Assembly (NCBI GenBank): GCA_964035545.1
Contig: OZ037769.1
Span: 14,378,633-14,442,632 of the forward strand
Direction of reading: 5' to 3'
Length of the DNA: 64,000 nucleotides
DNA from: Bugula neritina
Lineage: Eukaryota > Bryozoa > Gymnolaemata > Cheilostomatida > Bugulidae
Positions within the stretch are counted from its first letter, which is position 1, and every line of letters starts with the position of its first letter. The position numbers were made by a program, and so were the translations under genes. Positions 13,601 to 28,300 of the stretch are shown in pieces. The notes below the pieces were generated by a model. That model did not search any database. It worked only from the letters and a program-made list of their open reading frames with translations, and had not been told where the DNA came from.

Positions 13601-16600
13601 GAATCTGGAGTACTAAAGCAATGAGCTTGTATTTGAAAAATAAAACAACTAACTAATCAATATACTATTTAACATTCAATTCAAAGTGAGTAGACAGAGC
13701 TAGCCAAGTAGCAACAAAACCTACTAAATATAGCTACTGCAAAACCAATTTAAATTCAATTATTTACTTAAATATAAATAAATATAATAAATAAATCAGC
13801 ATAAGTAGTTGTAGTACTCCAATTCTATTTTGAAACTGGAAAGTCTTGCATGATAAAAGTGACGTATTCTAATAGTCATAGATAACTATAAGATTTAAAC
13901 TAAGGGTAGCTGTAAGTGTTAGGCTGACAGTGACTAACAACAACTGACTTGATTTTGACATCATTATTATTGTTTCACTCTTAAAGATCTTAATCACTGT
14001 TATTATGAATATTATTCTTATACTTGAACTTATTCAAATTGAATCACATTCGATATTTCAGTATGACTCAGTATGAGTATAGATTATGTTAAATATTCAT
14101 ATTCAATATAAAAATGGCGCTCCGCTGACTGTGGACCAATTAACATGCCCAGACTTAAAATTTCTATAAATAATCAATATGAAAATGAACATTTATTACT
14201 ATGAACTTCAAGTTAATGATAATAATAATATAATATTCAATAAGATTATCACAAGAACTAACTGAAAGAATTACTAATAGTATTAGTGTAATACTGAACC
14301 CTATTTAATAGTATTATCAATGTGAGTATGAGCATTTAATTTTGAATAAAAATAAAACACTCAATACTAAAAATTTCAAGTTAAAAATATCATCTTTTTA
14401 GCATCAGCTGTTAAAAATGAAAGTCAAGAAAGCATTTGATTTACGTAGGCTAGAGTAAATCACTAGATCAAAATGAAAATGTAATACTATTATTATTTAT
14501 TAATACAAATAACTTAATAAGTATATAACTCGGACTGATTATAATATTTTAATCATGATTATTAATATTATTATTATTATTAAATTCAACAACTACAACA
14601 TTAGAAGTAGAAGTATAACTTTAACTATAAGTATAAGTTAATAACTACTAGTAAATTATATAATTATTTAGTAGCGTAAATGAGCTATTTTCAGTATAAT
14701 TACCTGCTTTGTAGTGATTTAATCATAAAATCCAAAGATAAAGATCAATATTAAACTACAGCTAAGAAAATTAGTTGCGTTAAAAGCTAACTTAATCTCT
14801 GCAGCCAGCGCCAAAAACAGCTAATACTAAACTTAGTTTCAGAAGTAGGCTTCCTATCATGCGAGGAGAATGCAAGAGCTACCTTTATTAAACAAAAAAT
14901 TGTTTGTAGGATTCCGCGCTATGAAATGTTTTAATTTCAATTTCGTAATAGTAATGATAACTCCGAGTCAACTTGCCTATGATCCGCCATTTTGAAAAAA
15001 TAATTAATGCATAGTTACCAACTTTAGAGTTGATTTTGAAGTTGAAGGAATTAGCAAATGCTTGCGAAAATATGATATTTGAAATCCTTGAGTTTTTCTG
15101 TATAAGAAAAGTTTAAAATTTAAAGACTGGCAAAAAATTTCAATTTTTGGTTTTTCAAAATTTAACCTTCATTTACTACACTTCATGAATGCCGCCAAGT
15201 TCCCGGTTTTGTCGCGATGGGTCACATATTTACTTGTCTTGTGTATAAATACTTGCTATGTCAACCTAAGTATGAATTAATGTTTTATAGAAATTGTTGG
15301 GTGTGAGAATATTAAATATAAGTTCGCACACAGTAATCTGTGGGTGGTGTGTATGAGTGTGTGTGCGTGCGTGAACTTACACAGGGTGAGGAGGTGGGAG
15401 ATTGTAGGTTAGACTCGGTAAACTGACACACTTTCCGTTGACAACTGAGTCTTCTCGGAGACTTTCTGCCATGTTTGGGGGTGCGAGTAGGCGTCCCGCA
15501 ACATGACGCAGCAGCCTGAGTTTTAGTTGGAGTCTCCAAGATCTACAGACAAAGGAGTTTAGATTCTTCTAGTTACTATAGCAACCCATAAAGGTGTCTA
15601 CTGCAGCTGTACAAAAGCCATACATGGAACAATACATCATACAATGTAGTCACTACAATAAATAATTGCAAAATGGAAATAAAGTATAATTCTTTGTCTC
15701 CTGAGGAAAAGAAACCCACGAAGAGATGAACCAGACATCTCACCGTAGCACTTCCTTCTTTAGACAACTTCCTCTTTTGGCCGACATTTTTAACGACTCC
15801 ATTTTCATTGGCTGAAGGAGAAGCAGTACCAGCAGAGGGTGCTGAGCCAATGATGTCTTCAGGTGACTCTCTCATCCCCGCATCACAGCCTCTGCTAGAT
15901 GTCGTTGGACAGCCGGTACCAGAGTGGCCATGTGATCCAGAGACTCCCTGTGCACCGTCTGAACAGCCCGCAGGCAGAGGGGAGCAAAACAACTTCTTCT
16001 TGAGTTGAGAAGTCTTGAGCGGTTGAGTTGCACTACTTGACCGTGACTTAGTGGGCAGAGTCATTGGTGACACACTCAAGTCATTACTTGGAGTAAGTCG
16101 AGTCGCCACCTTAAGTAAAGAGAAAACAACTTATCGGATTGACTGCACATAAAGTAGGAGAGAAGTAGTGAAGAGTAAAACTCAACTAACATAGCCTAGT
16201 TTTCTGTTATCTTCATACAGATTAGTCAGGGATATGGGGGTATCCACCCTAAGAGATATGTTTCTAAATTAAATTAGACACCTAAAAATTGCCTTTCAAT
16301 GATTTTGATGCTGCATGAGTTTTGAAAGAAAAACATGTCACTAGTTTAAAATGGCTTCTACATGCAGCAGAGTGTTGATACAAAACATAAGAATATTGCC
16401 ATGGCAACAGACCAGCTACATACAAGTAACAGGCGGACAGACACCAGTTGGTGGTCAGATCAGTGAATTTCTTAGCATTTGCTGGAAACTACAATTTAGA
16501 GGGATGGAAATTTTCTGTTGAATAAAGGAATTTTAAGCTAAAAGCAGAAATACACAAACAATACATTTGCACTTGTGTAAAATTAGTTGCTTTACCCACA

Positions 16601-19283
16601 GTGCTTGTTTCAAGACAAACAGAGAGACGTACAGACAGACAGAGAAACATACAGACAGAGAGAGACGTACAGACAGACAGAGTGACGTACAGACAGAGTG
16701 ACATACAGATAGACAGAGAGACATACAGACAGACAGAGTGACACATGGACGGTGTTATATACAGATACAAAGACAGACAGACGTACCCTCGAGACCGGCA
16801 GAGAGACGGCCTGTTTGAATATCAGTCTGGTGACCTTCCTGTTGACAGCGGAGGTGCTGTCGCTGACCTCTCTACAGCGTAGCCTCTGCTCCAACCTTTC
16901 AAACTTCTCCACATTCCTTGACTTGACGTTCTCAGCGTCGTAGAAAGACTTGTTCCGTTTTATTCTCCCTCCTCTACAGATCTGGTCTCCTGCACACAAG
17001 AAAGTGAGACTGAGCACCAGCGAGTTTAGCAATAGTCCAGGTTCTTCAACAATTCTTATAAGTTTTGGTTTGGGTTTTTAGTTGAAAACCTCACAATTCT
17101 GTTTGCAATGTTTATAACTTGGATTGGTGAACTTTCTGGCTAGATTATCATGGGCAACTCAGAGTCATGCCACACTAATTTCTTATATATATGATAAAAC
17201 TAAAACTCTTAAGTAATCTTCAGCCAAGTTATACAGAATTTATTAATTTATATCAGATGAGAAATTATGAGGTATAAACTACGCTCACTTATTAATTACA
17301 TTGAAAGCAGTAACCATTTAACCTACAACTTTTGAAAGTGGAACCTGTAATTATAGATTGTCAAGTTAACATAAACTATTTGTTGATGATTTTTACACTA
17401 CTTCCCATGAGATATGGCCGATATAAAGCACATAATGGAACTCCTCGAGTAAAATTGAGGTAAAAAGGTGCCAGATAGCGTCAAGGGTTGGCTGAGGTCT
17501 GGCCATAGGGCCGGCTCTCAGGTTGAAACTTGAACAGAGTTTGTACGAATTAACCCTTTGACTGTGCTGGCACACGCTTTTTCAGTGAACTAAGAGCGAA
17601 TATAAACAACCTAGCACTCAGCCTACGGACCTGAATAACGTATGCTAAGAAGCGTGGCTTGAGTACACCCGGCTGTACTAAAGAAAATCTGAAAACTAGC
17701 CGACTAATGCACTACTGTAAATACCCAATTATTACCGCGGTTGCCGCTCAACTCGATGTAAAAAAGAAAATTCGACACAAATAAAAGAAACACCACTGTT
17801 TGTGCAGTTATTCAGAACGAGAAAACTGCCAAAAAGTCAGTCCTGAAGACTGACAACTGTTTAATTTGGATCTCAGTGGTTATTTTTTTAATCAGGCTCA
17901 AATGTAAAATAGAAGAACTACAGTAGTAGCTGATGTATCAGTATCACTGAGCCAATCAGAGCTTAGCACAGTGCTAAGAGCTCGTGGAAAGGAGGAGTAT
18001 AATTTTAAGCTGCTATGCTACCTTGCAGAGCTGAATTATGTCGAGGGTTGAGTTAAATTGTCAGGATAGGGGGTAGACCACCCTTGGTGCAATCAGGCAG
18101 TTTTTCCAACAGAAAAAATGATTCAATCTCAAAATATGTTTGTTGAAACAATAAGAAATGCCAGCTAACAGAAATCCAACAACACCTCTATAAGTTGGAA
18201 GTTTTACTGTATGGCTGGGCAGGAAACTCCAAATTTTAAATTTTAGTTTGAATTTATGTTTTTTAGGACTAAAGAAAAGTAAAAATTATGCTATTTCAAA
18301 TAACTATGAATGAAACTACAATTATGTAGAGCGGAAAGGATAGTAGATGTGAATGGACAGGCTTCTCGTACTATTAGTTGCAGTGAAACACTCAAGTTAC
18401 TGTCTTCAATAAACCTTTCCTACTATTATTCAGAGCTGCCAAAGCTTATACTATTAACACCGTTCTTGAACTATATATAATAAGCTATACAAGTCTATAT
18501 TGAAAAATAACAATTATTTTGAATTTTATACTCTTATAACTACAATATAAACACTATAAATTAATTCAGCATAGAAAAGAGGAAGAAAAAGTGCCGGATG
18601 GCGCCTAGGGTTGATCTGGTGGTAGTAACCAGGTGATCCATGCGTCCAGGGAATTCAAATAGCCGAATTAACCCTTTGGCTAGGCTGGCACACAGCTATA
18701 ACCAGCTCTTATAGTCTAATAAATGAGTGTGTGACATAGCCTAATAACTAAGAATAAAGTATTAAATTGTATGGAACATCAAGCTATTGTCCGTGCTGCT
18801 ACAGCCTGAATAATCTAATACTCAGGCTATTGTTTATCTGTTGCTAAGAGTTAATAGGACCAGGGTAATCAATATGTACACAGGGCTACAGTATATAACC
18901 GAATATTCCCTCTGTTTGTGTGTGGAAAAGACACGAAATAGTCACATGACTGAATAAAAATACTATGACAAGAGCATTTACAGAGAAATTCAATTTGTTA
19001 CCATGATGGGGTTTGTATTTCTATGTTCAATATTATAGCAACTTTTTATCTGTAAAAAATTAAACTTTCTATAATTTACTGATACAAAATTGGAGTTGTG
19101 TTTTCAATTCATGTTGGATATTATAGCAAGATTTTAGTGAGTTTAGTCAGACTAATACTGTATCAGTATTATAGACCTGATTTATTGAAATTTTATCTTT
19201 AGATATAAAGCTTTTCTAATGCATTGCAAGCCGCAATCTTTCTTGTCAGAGTTACTATTAGGCTAGCAAGCCTCTATTGTATA

Positions 19284-19334
<51 letters not shown>

Positions 19335-22300
19335 CTGTTTTACGCTGCATCTCTCCTACAATTTTACTTACAATATGTAACGTGCAGCACATACCACCCA
19401 AGAATAACTGTGGATATCATTACAACCCATCATAATTTTATCTACAAACACTCACTAGTAAACGTAATTTACAAGAGGGAAATAATTTTGACACAACATT
19501 TACTTATTAAGCTGAACCAAATAAAGAATGTTCGTTGCGACCCCCTCAAGTAGACTATTACGACCCCCTCATGTAGATTATTATGTATACTCATACTAGT
19601 ACAAATATAACTCAAATACCCCACACATGGTTTTTGTATCTAACAGCAGCATTGATTACGAGCAGAACACATGTCTGACTCACCTGTTGATGAAGTTTCA
19701 TGGCCATGGCTCAAGTGATCATGTTTGAAGGGAGACTCTTCAACCACTTCCTTAACTGGCGACTCTGCACCAATCACATCGCTGGTTACTGGCTCTCCAC
19801 CAATCACATCCCGTGTGAGTGACTCTCTACCAGCTGAACCAATCAGAGCAGTTACCTTTTGACCTTGCTTGGATAGCGGTGTCTCAGCTACCAGCACATT
19901 GCTGTCTCTATCTGCAATAGTAAGTTTCCTATGTGAGACAATTGGTGAGGAGAAGTGGTTGAATTTAGTGAAAACTTCAACTTATGTTAAATTTTTAAGA
20001 CAATATTGAATAATCAAAACATGCTACAAATGGAAAACAGTTCGTCAAAGTTGAAACTGAAAAACTCTCATTAAACTGAATCCAGATGGAGAGATGATTA
20101 AGCAGGATACAGGTAATATACATCAAGTGTACAAAATAATTCCATCTCCGGTTGAATTGGGAAATGGGAATGGTTAACTATGGCTTAACTAACTCTGAAT
20201 ACAACTAAATCAGAAGATGCAGTTAATTTAGGAATAAGTGGAGTAATTGAGAGTTATGTTCCCTAGTGATTACAGCAAAGACTTTTCAAGTGTCGTATTA
20301 AAACATACGCACATCCTCTCCAGGTTACCAAAAGGGATACTTTTAAATAAATCGAATAATCGAAATAGAAACTTATTTAATAAAGGATTTCAAATTATCA
20401 CTGATATTTTGAAAATGGTTAAGTTTGCGCAAAAACAGGTGCGTTGCCTTCCAAGAAAGAAGACAACTCTCACAAACACCTAAAAGTATTACCTCTGAGT
20501 GGTCGAACTCGTCTCTGGTGTGCAGCTAACCTACGAGGGCTGCGATTGGACATTCTACGAGCCGAAGAGGTCGGTGAAGAAAAGAGATCTCTCTTGACTT
20601 TGGGTTTAGTAGGAGCCGTAGACTCTAGTCTCGCAGCCAACCGCGGAGATCTCTTAACATCTGAGAAAACACGAGATCTCTTAATATCTGAGAAAACAGG
20701 CTGACGAGTAACAACAGTTGTACTGCTAAATAAGACATTAAGGCCCTGTTTGATACACAACATATTCAATTTGTTTGTTATTATTAGTGGCTTTGGATTT
20801 CATTACATAAGAGATAAATAATCAAAACATTAGGCTGATTTGAGAAGCATGAGAAAGGTGGATATTAAATGCAGGGGAATCCCTACAGGAGAAGTAAGAC
20901 AACTGCTTATGTAAATGTAATACAAGTGGAATCGGGGAAACCCCACTTTATGAGTATAAAGTATAACAGTAGATATACCATTAGATAATGAATGTCATTT
21001 CACATTTCCAATATAAAGACTCTGCATTAACTACTTTCTCAAAGTGAATCGACAGTAACTGTAGGCTAGGAAAGTGCAATAGCTTGAGTTCTGACCTGGT
21101 CGTGGTTGAGACGGGGATTTTCCCCCCTTCAACTTAGCCAGGAATCCTTTAGGGAACTCAGTTAACATTTTTTCTACAACAGATAATAAAAGCAATAATC
21201 AAGTCGTGTCTTGAAACTAAAGTAAAATGTGCGCGAATAGAAACCTGCTAGAAATATAGGAGCAAACTTTAGGAGTTCAAAGCGAATAAATCCGCCATTT
21301 AAAGATTGGTCAGCCATCTTGATATTGCACCTGATGTCATGAAGGAACCAATGGCTACTAAATGTAAAACTTGTGCTACTACTCATGCCAAACCTTTCAC
21401 TTTAACATTGACATATCTTTATAATTGCAATGGGGGTCACAAAATCTGTCCCAGTGCAGGCCATTTAGAAGAATGGCACATTTTCAGTCAACCTAAAAGA
21501 TAGCTTAGCTCAGTTGGGAGAAGAAGCACTTGTGTGTGAGAATGAAATTAATGCGATGGAAGTGTTTAAACATAGCCACAGATGAATCGAAAGTAAAAAC
21601 ACATCTTAAGACAACTTGCAAGCAAAATTAGCCACTACAAGGCAAACAACTTGGCTGGTTACAAGTTCAACTGTCATGGCGGAAGTACACCTGATGATCC
21701 CAAGAACTACTAGTTTCAACTGCAAACCTTTCTTTGGAGTCTTAGAGCGAGTTCTGCTGGCTACACCCTTGCTATTACTACTCAGCCTGTGACTCTTCTT
21801 CCTTTTCAACATCTCCCCTGGAACGGCTATACTTCTCCGACCAATATCCGACATACTTTTGGCCCTCAGGCTACGAGTGCCAGCCCTGGAACAAGGACAA
21901 TAAAAGGTTAAGAAGATGGACAACTCTAATTTATTTGATACTTTAAAATATCCTATGTTTTGACTGTTGAAGTTGGGGTGTTGGAGAAATGCCTTTCACA
22001 CTGCTGACTAGATTGAACAGCACAAAAATTCCATCAACAACTTATCATCTGCTTTCATCACATTTCTTTTTATAAGGACTTGAAGTGGTAAAGCAATAAA
22101 CACATCTCTATGAAAAAACATGGTAATGGATACACAAACACATCTCCATGGAGATGGTGCTCATTACGACTATAATTAAAATTCTTAGTAAAACTTCTAT
22201 GAAACTAAGTCTAATATATTAGTATTATGTATCAGTACAACAACTACTAACAAGTGTTACTATAACTATAAGTATAAAAGATAGATACATACTCAAACAC

Positions 22301-25300
22301 ATATCCATGGAGATACATACACAAACACATCTCCATGGAGATAGATGAATACATACGCAAACATGGTGGACGACAGGAGACTGGAGTCTGGCTCAGAAAA
22401 GAGGGAGGAGAGAGACGGTAGTTTAGCAGACGCCGGAGAAATAAGACTGGATCTCCGGGAGCCGACGCTGGACACGGAAAGGGAGCACTCCTCCGGTTCC
22501 TTGGTATCGAGCAGACGTTTGAGGGACGGGGGTATGTCCTGCCCAAACTCCATGAGCAAAGTGGCAACGAGCGAGGCTAACGTCAGCTGATAACTAGTAA
22601 TCAATAGAACAAGTTTTTATTTTCATGAACAAATAAAAAAGAACTTTGGAACAAAACCCCTGGTTGTCTAGCAATAAAACATATAATAGTACAATATTGC
22701 TGGAAGCAGCACAAAGTTGAGGGTGATTGAGTATAACAAACTCCTAACTATCGCACTCGGTGATCACCAACTCGGTGCTGCGCCAAACGATTTTCATAAC
22801 AAGAACTATATAACATAGAATATCTACTTGGAACTAAGCAGTGGAGACACTTTGACCCCCACCCTCACCTTGGTACTACCAGATCCAGTAGAAACTCTCT
22901 AAGAGCCTGAGGCTTGCCTATACACATTGAAGTGATGTACTCCTCCAGCATGGTGAGCACAGCGTTTGTGTCTTTCAGCTCGTAGCTCTGTGTTCAGATA
23001 TAACACACTTTCATTGAGATTCAAACGGGTTAAATAAGACTGAAAGGGTGAGATTAGAGGTTTTGCTTTTTATTATTATTCCACTGAAAAACAAACTAAT
23101 GCAGTAGCAACACTTGTAGTGAAATTACACTAAATCTGACTCCCACCAGGTGGCGCAGTGGATAAATTTCCCTGCTACTAAAATATCCGCAACAGTTTTC
23201 TTCAACTCTTAATGCACATGGTTCTTTATGCTAGTGAACAATAGAAAAGTGCTGCCCCCAGTACTACCAGCTTTGGAGTTGCTTCCCTTTGACCTCAGAT
23301 AGGTTGTGTCGTGACATCACGTAATACTCGCAGTACAGACTAACTGCCAGTAATAGTAGGGAAATGACTCTCTACAGCAGACGTACAGAGTAAGTGTACT
23401 GTAGCAAGTCCTTGACCTTAATATTACCGGGAGTAAGTCTAGCACTGCTGCACCATCACATGTACACGTTCATCATCACTGGTCAGTGGGATGGGCGCGT
23501 AGTGGAACGCTGCAACTATCCCCGACTCAGATTGAAAACTTAGTCTATCAGTCTGACACGAGGTATCAGTCATGAGAAGTTGTGTCATCATTGCCGGGAT
23601 ACAACTTGCGCGTTTCACTCCACCCCTGCAGTAGAGTGAAGGGGGGGGGGGAGGGGTTAACAACTGACCTCTACTGAGAGTTCCTGGTGTAGAGATTGCA
23701 GCTCTAAGATTAGAAGTGTGGAGATCTTGCATTCTGCACTCTTCCTATCGCTGTTGGTAGAGAAGGTCTTTCTGATAGTCTTACAAGGTTTGAGGACATG
23801 TTTTTTCAACAGATCTTCAACGCATTCCTACAGTACAACAATACTATACAGTGTATACATGTACAGCAACACACTACACTAGGGTGTATACATGTACAGC
23901 AACACACTACACAGTGTATACATGTACAGCAACACACACTACAGTGTATACATGTACAGCAACACACTACAGTGTATACATGAACAGCAACACACTACAC
24001 AGTGTATACATGTACAACAACACACTACTACACAGTGTACACATTTACTATATTAGATACTGTCAAAAATTAATGTACCAAAGTTGTATATAATGTTTAG
24101 GCTGTAAAGACTTGTGTTCCGCAAACTCTGGAAGCACACCGGAAGTAAAACTCGCCCTGCATTAGAGCCAAGCCCGGAGCAAGGGGAAACCTTCATTTTA
24201 AAAGTGTACATACAATATATTTAAAATTGGTCACTTTGCCAGGGTGCACTTTGTCACCGGATAAAAACTTGTTGGGAAGTAAATTTTACAGAGCGAAAAA
24301 TCTGAATTCTAGACCAATGAGAAGCCAAGAGCAACGACTCTAGAAAACTATGAAAGGCAAGGACCTCCCTTTCCTACCCACAGGGTATGAGAATAGACTG
24401 TGAACTTACCACTATGTTAGGGCTGTTCTTGTAAAACACCCGCACTGTGTTGACAATAGACTGAGCGGTTAAATAGACATCTGACTGGCCAGTGACCGCT
24501 GATTCGTAACTACTGGATACGTAGGTCAGCAGTTCACTCTCCGTCCTCAAATCTGTACAACACGCAGCAGTTAGTAGACTACTTAATATTCCAGTTAGTA
24601 AATAATGTGGCTGAGTTGATACAGTCATTCTGCAGCGAAGGTACGTAGACCTTAACATTCTAATGCAGTAGAACATGGTTTACATTGATATTCAGTACAT
24701 ACACTAGTGCTGTACTTACACTAGTACTGTACTAACACCTGAGGTAGGTAAGGTTAATTAAACTAAATCTAGCTCACTTTCAGTGAATAGAATCCGATGT
24801 TACAGTAGTACTAGACCAGAGAATGCCCTCAGGGTATGAGCCCCCTTGTTTAAAAGATATTTCCAAAAGCTTCAACTCTTAATGCATACAAATCCTTGAA
24901 TAATCAGTTTACACGAAATATATTTATCTATATAATGGTGGAATACAAAACGAATATGGACAAGCCACAAGTGATAAAAAGGGAGGACAACTCTAAACAC
25001 AAAAAATCTACTCTCCAGTTCTAATAGTGACTCACCAATGCTGGAGACAATCTTGGTTTTGATCTTGCGACTGGGAGTACTCGGAGTACGGCCCGCAGAC
25101 GTCACGCTGGCAGCTATAACTTCTGTCGATGGTTTCGGTTTGTTGGCAGCGATCTCCACCATGCTGCTGCCTCTCGACAACTTTGCTGACTTCAGAACAC
25201 GGCGGGTTCGCTTGGACTCTGTGAACAGTGTGGAGTGATGCAGTAGTGTATATAAGAAACTCATGCAAGTTTATGGTCACCATTCCAGTGAGAAACCCCT

Positions 25301-28300
25301 GATGAAAGGGTTCTTGCTAAATCAGGCTAAGGACTTATTCAGATGAGACACAAGAGCAATTATGACCGGATGTTCTTCCTAGCATCACCAATGGCCTTTA
25401 CTAGAGCTCAAATCCATGACCTCGTGTTTACTATAGGCAAACGCTCTAACCCCTAGATATCAGCTGCTCCCTATACCAGAGTGTATATAGTTTAAGCAGA
25501 AAACACTGTAGGAGGTGATTTGACTCACCCTTATTGCTCTTAGGCTTTTCTGTAGGAATCTCGGCTACTTCAACCAACACACATTTCTCCAACTTCTTGC
25601 GGTAAATTTCCTGTAACTTTTCCAAACCAGATTTTCTACTTCCTTCCGTACCTGACTCAGCATTATTTGAAACAGCTCTTTCGATTGGTTGAACTCGAGT
25701 GTTATGACTAATTAACTTGCCAGTAAATATCTTCATATTGCCTGCAACATGTCAAACATTGAATCTTCAGTGACTAGTATATTTTATGCCACTCTGTTTG
25801 AACAGAGATAAGAAGATGCAGTTACCTGAGTGAGCTGGTTGACAATGCGTGGAAATTACTGCAGAGAGATGATGAACAGATGATGGGTTCACTGTAGAAA
25901 GAGTTGCCGTGTTTACAGTCAGTGGTTTGAGTACATAGTGCGTACCGTCAACTTTGCTGTCTAGTATCTGTAACACAGTCAAATGATTGTGACGTAAAAG
26001 AAGACAATAACATAAATCTTTAAGAAAGCTTACAACTTACTACCTCTCACTAACATTGCAGGTGTAGTGAAATGTGACCATGTTACATTGTCTTTCAACA
26101 AACTCCTGGGCAAATTAACCATTTAAAAGTAGTTAAAACTTTCAACTTTTGTGAACATCTAGGTTTAAGAATAAGCTCATCAAATATATTACAACATAAA
26201 GAATATTATTATATTATAATTAATATTTATGCTTCAAAAATAGAATTAGTTATCGCCCAGATGACTAACCATCACAGAATTGCTAGCTGCGAGTTTGACC
26301 AATAAGCTGTGAAGCTCTGCTAAGTTTTCTGACGAGGATTTCCATCCATCTATGGAGTTATCTCCCAAACTACACAGAGTTTGAGAGATGTCTTTCTTGA
26401 ATTTGGGTGAAACGGAACTTCGAGTCTTTCTCTGGCAGACTGAATCCATATTTGTAATGGTACAAAAGAAATTCATATTGTTCTCCAGGTATTCCAGCTT
26501 GATCATATTTGATGGGGCAACTCCCAATGAGTACAAATATTCAACTGACAATTTGCTACAAAATAAAAATAATAAAATTTAAAATACAGTTTACGCCTTA
26601 TGGAATCAGAAAGGCTCAAGTTTATCAGCCTTGTCGAAATTTACAGAAGGATAAAAATGTCCAAAGTGATTAAGCTTTCACCTTTAATCTAATTTCAGAC
26701 ATAAAAAACATTAAAAGACCTATTGATTTCTACACTAATAATCTCACCATATTTTTGACATCGATATGACATCTAAGTTGACTAGAACATTGTTGTCACT
26801 TGAACATATCTTTATTTGTTGAAAAGAACCTGCGGGCACCTGCCGATTGCATAACAAGTGGCATATTTGTTCTTCGACAGGTGTGACAGGTGCTTCACTG
26901 TGCTCAGCATTGTGCAGGATAGAAGATAGCATCTGCAAATGAAAATGCAGACAGACTAACGATGATAATTTAGACAAGTGATGCACTGAAAACTTGTTTT
27001 GATTTTATTTTAAATAAATCAATAAGTCTTCACTTGAAGCAACACTAGCATCAAACATATTTTAAATATGCTTTGCCTAACTTTTAGCAAATAAGAAAAT
27101 TAGATAAAATATAATAAGGGTATACTTTGCTTAAATTATATCATTTAAAGACAACAGCATTAGGTAATCATAAAAAATATACTAATTAAACTTTATCAAC
27201 AAGGAAAGGAAAATAACTTACGAACTTAGCAAAACCTCTCAAAGTTATTTTATACATATGTCATCATGTTTTACATATTACATAGAACACACACTACACA
27301 TTGCTCATGTATAAGAACACCCGCAGTATTATATTTATTTACGCATAACAAGAAGTGTTTACATTATATTATGTATTTAGTGACAGATATAGTGTTGATC
27401 TCCTCACCAGTTTGCTGGCAGACACTGACATCTGCACTATGTCTGAGATGTGAAGTAACTGACCACCTAACTTCTGTAGAGACGGTCTGTAGAGATCAAG
27501 GAAACTATTCATCTGCAATAAAAACAAACAGGAAGTAGATTACCATGTGGCATTGTGGGACTGCTGACAGAGTGTCTTGCGTCTGGACAGCAACTGCTAT
27601 CAAGCCATGTATAATTTTATACATAAGCTTCATAAGACATAAACACAGTCATTTCAACTAAAGTGGGCGTCGGCCATGAGAAGAGAAGGCATATATTATA
27701 ATGCCAAAAATTTCTGTAAGAGTTTTGAAAAGATACAATAAAATGTTTGCAACATGTTGGAGAGAGATACTAAGCATGTGAAATGAGAGCACAGCTTCCC
27801 CATTTGCATTCACAATACAAGTATAGAAAACTTTCTACAGAAAATAACGAATGTATAGTAACTACTTTTTGGCTTTTAGGATCCTTCAACGCCTACTATT
27901 TCGGCGAAAGCATGAGATTTACTGAATAAATTTAGCATAAAATAAGGTCATCAAAAACAAACCCCATCAGAAGATATATGTAAGTAATTTATGGGGCATT
28001 TCAGTATTATAACAACTTCTGATTAGAAGCTTTGTAATGATGCACGGGTTGTAGAATATGATATGTTAAAGAGGTTATCAATCAGACTGAGTACCAGAGA
28101 GGTTAGCAATTAGACTGAGTACCAGGGAGGTTATCAATTAGACTGAGTACCAGAGAGGTTTTGGCTAAATCAGAGTGTATCCAGTAAAGCCCGATTTCTT
28201 TTTCTCTCCACTTTTCCTGAGCACTACGAGACAGTATACAGTTGACTAGATGAGTGGGTCTGGTACACGACTGCCCCGTAAAATGTGTCAGAGCTGCAAT

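Noticed and set aside
15808-16008. Plus-strand 66-codon frame
   Set aside because: Antisense to Treslin exon 20; the minus strand has correct splice sites and KKLFCSPL as in human Treslin.
16489-17032. Minus-strand frames rich in Ser, Val, Cys and Leu
   Set aside because: They are translations of the GACA minisatellite running out of Treslin exon 19; only 16787-16989 is real exon.
19224-19553. Plus-strand 109-codon frame
   Set aside because: Spans a TA microsatellite in a Treslin intron and has no recognisable protein features.
22345-22590. Plus-strand 81-codon frame
   Set aside because: Antisense to Treslin exon 14, whose frame and phases fit the rest of the gene.
23140-23240. GGTGGCGCAGTGGATAAATT, resembling a tRNA-like A box
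   Set aside because: No B box or repeated body was found nearby; a single short match is not enough to call a SINE.
23439-23732. Minus-strand 97-codon frame next to Treslin exon 12
   Set aside because: It is in a different frame from the true exon (23669-23827), which matches the human helix region and keeps phase; the rest is intron with a poly-G tract.
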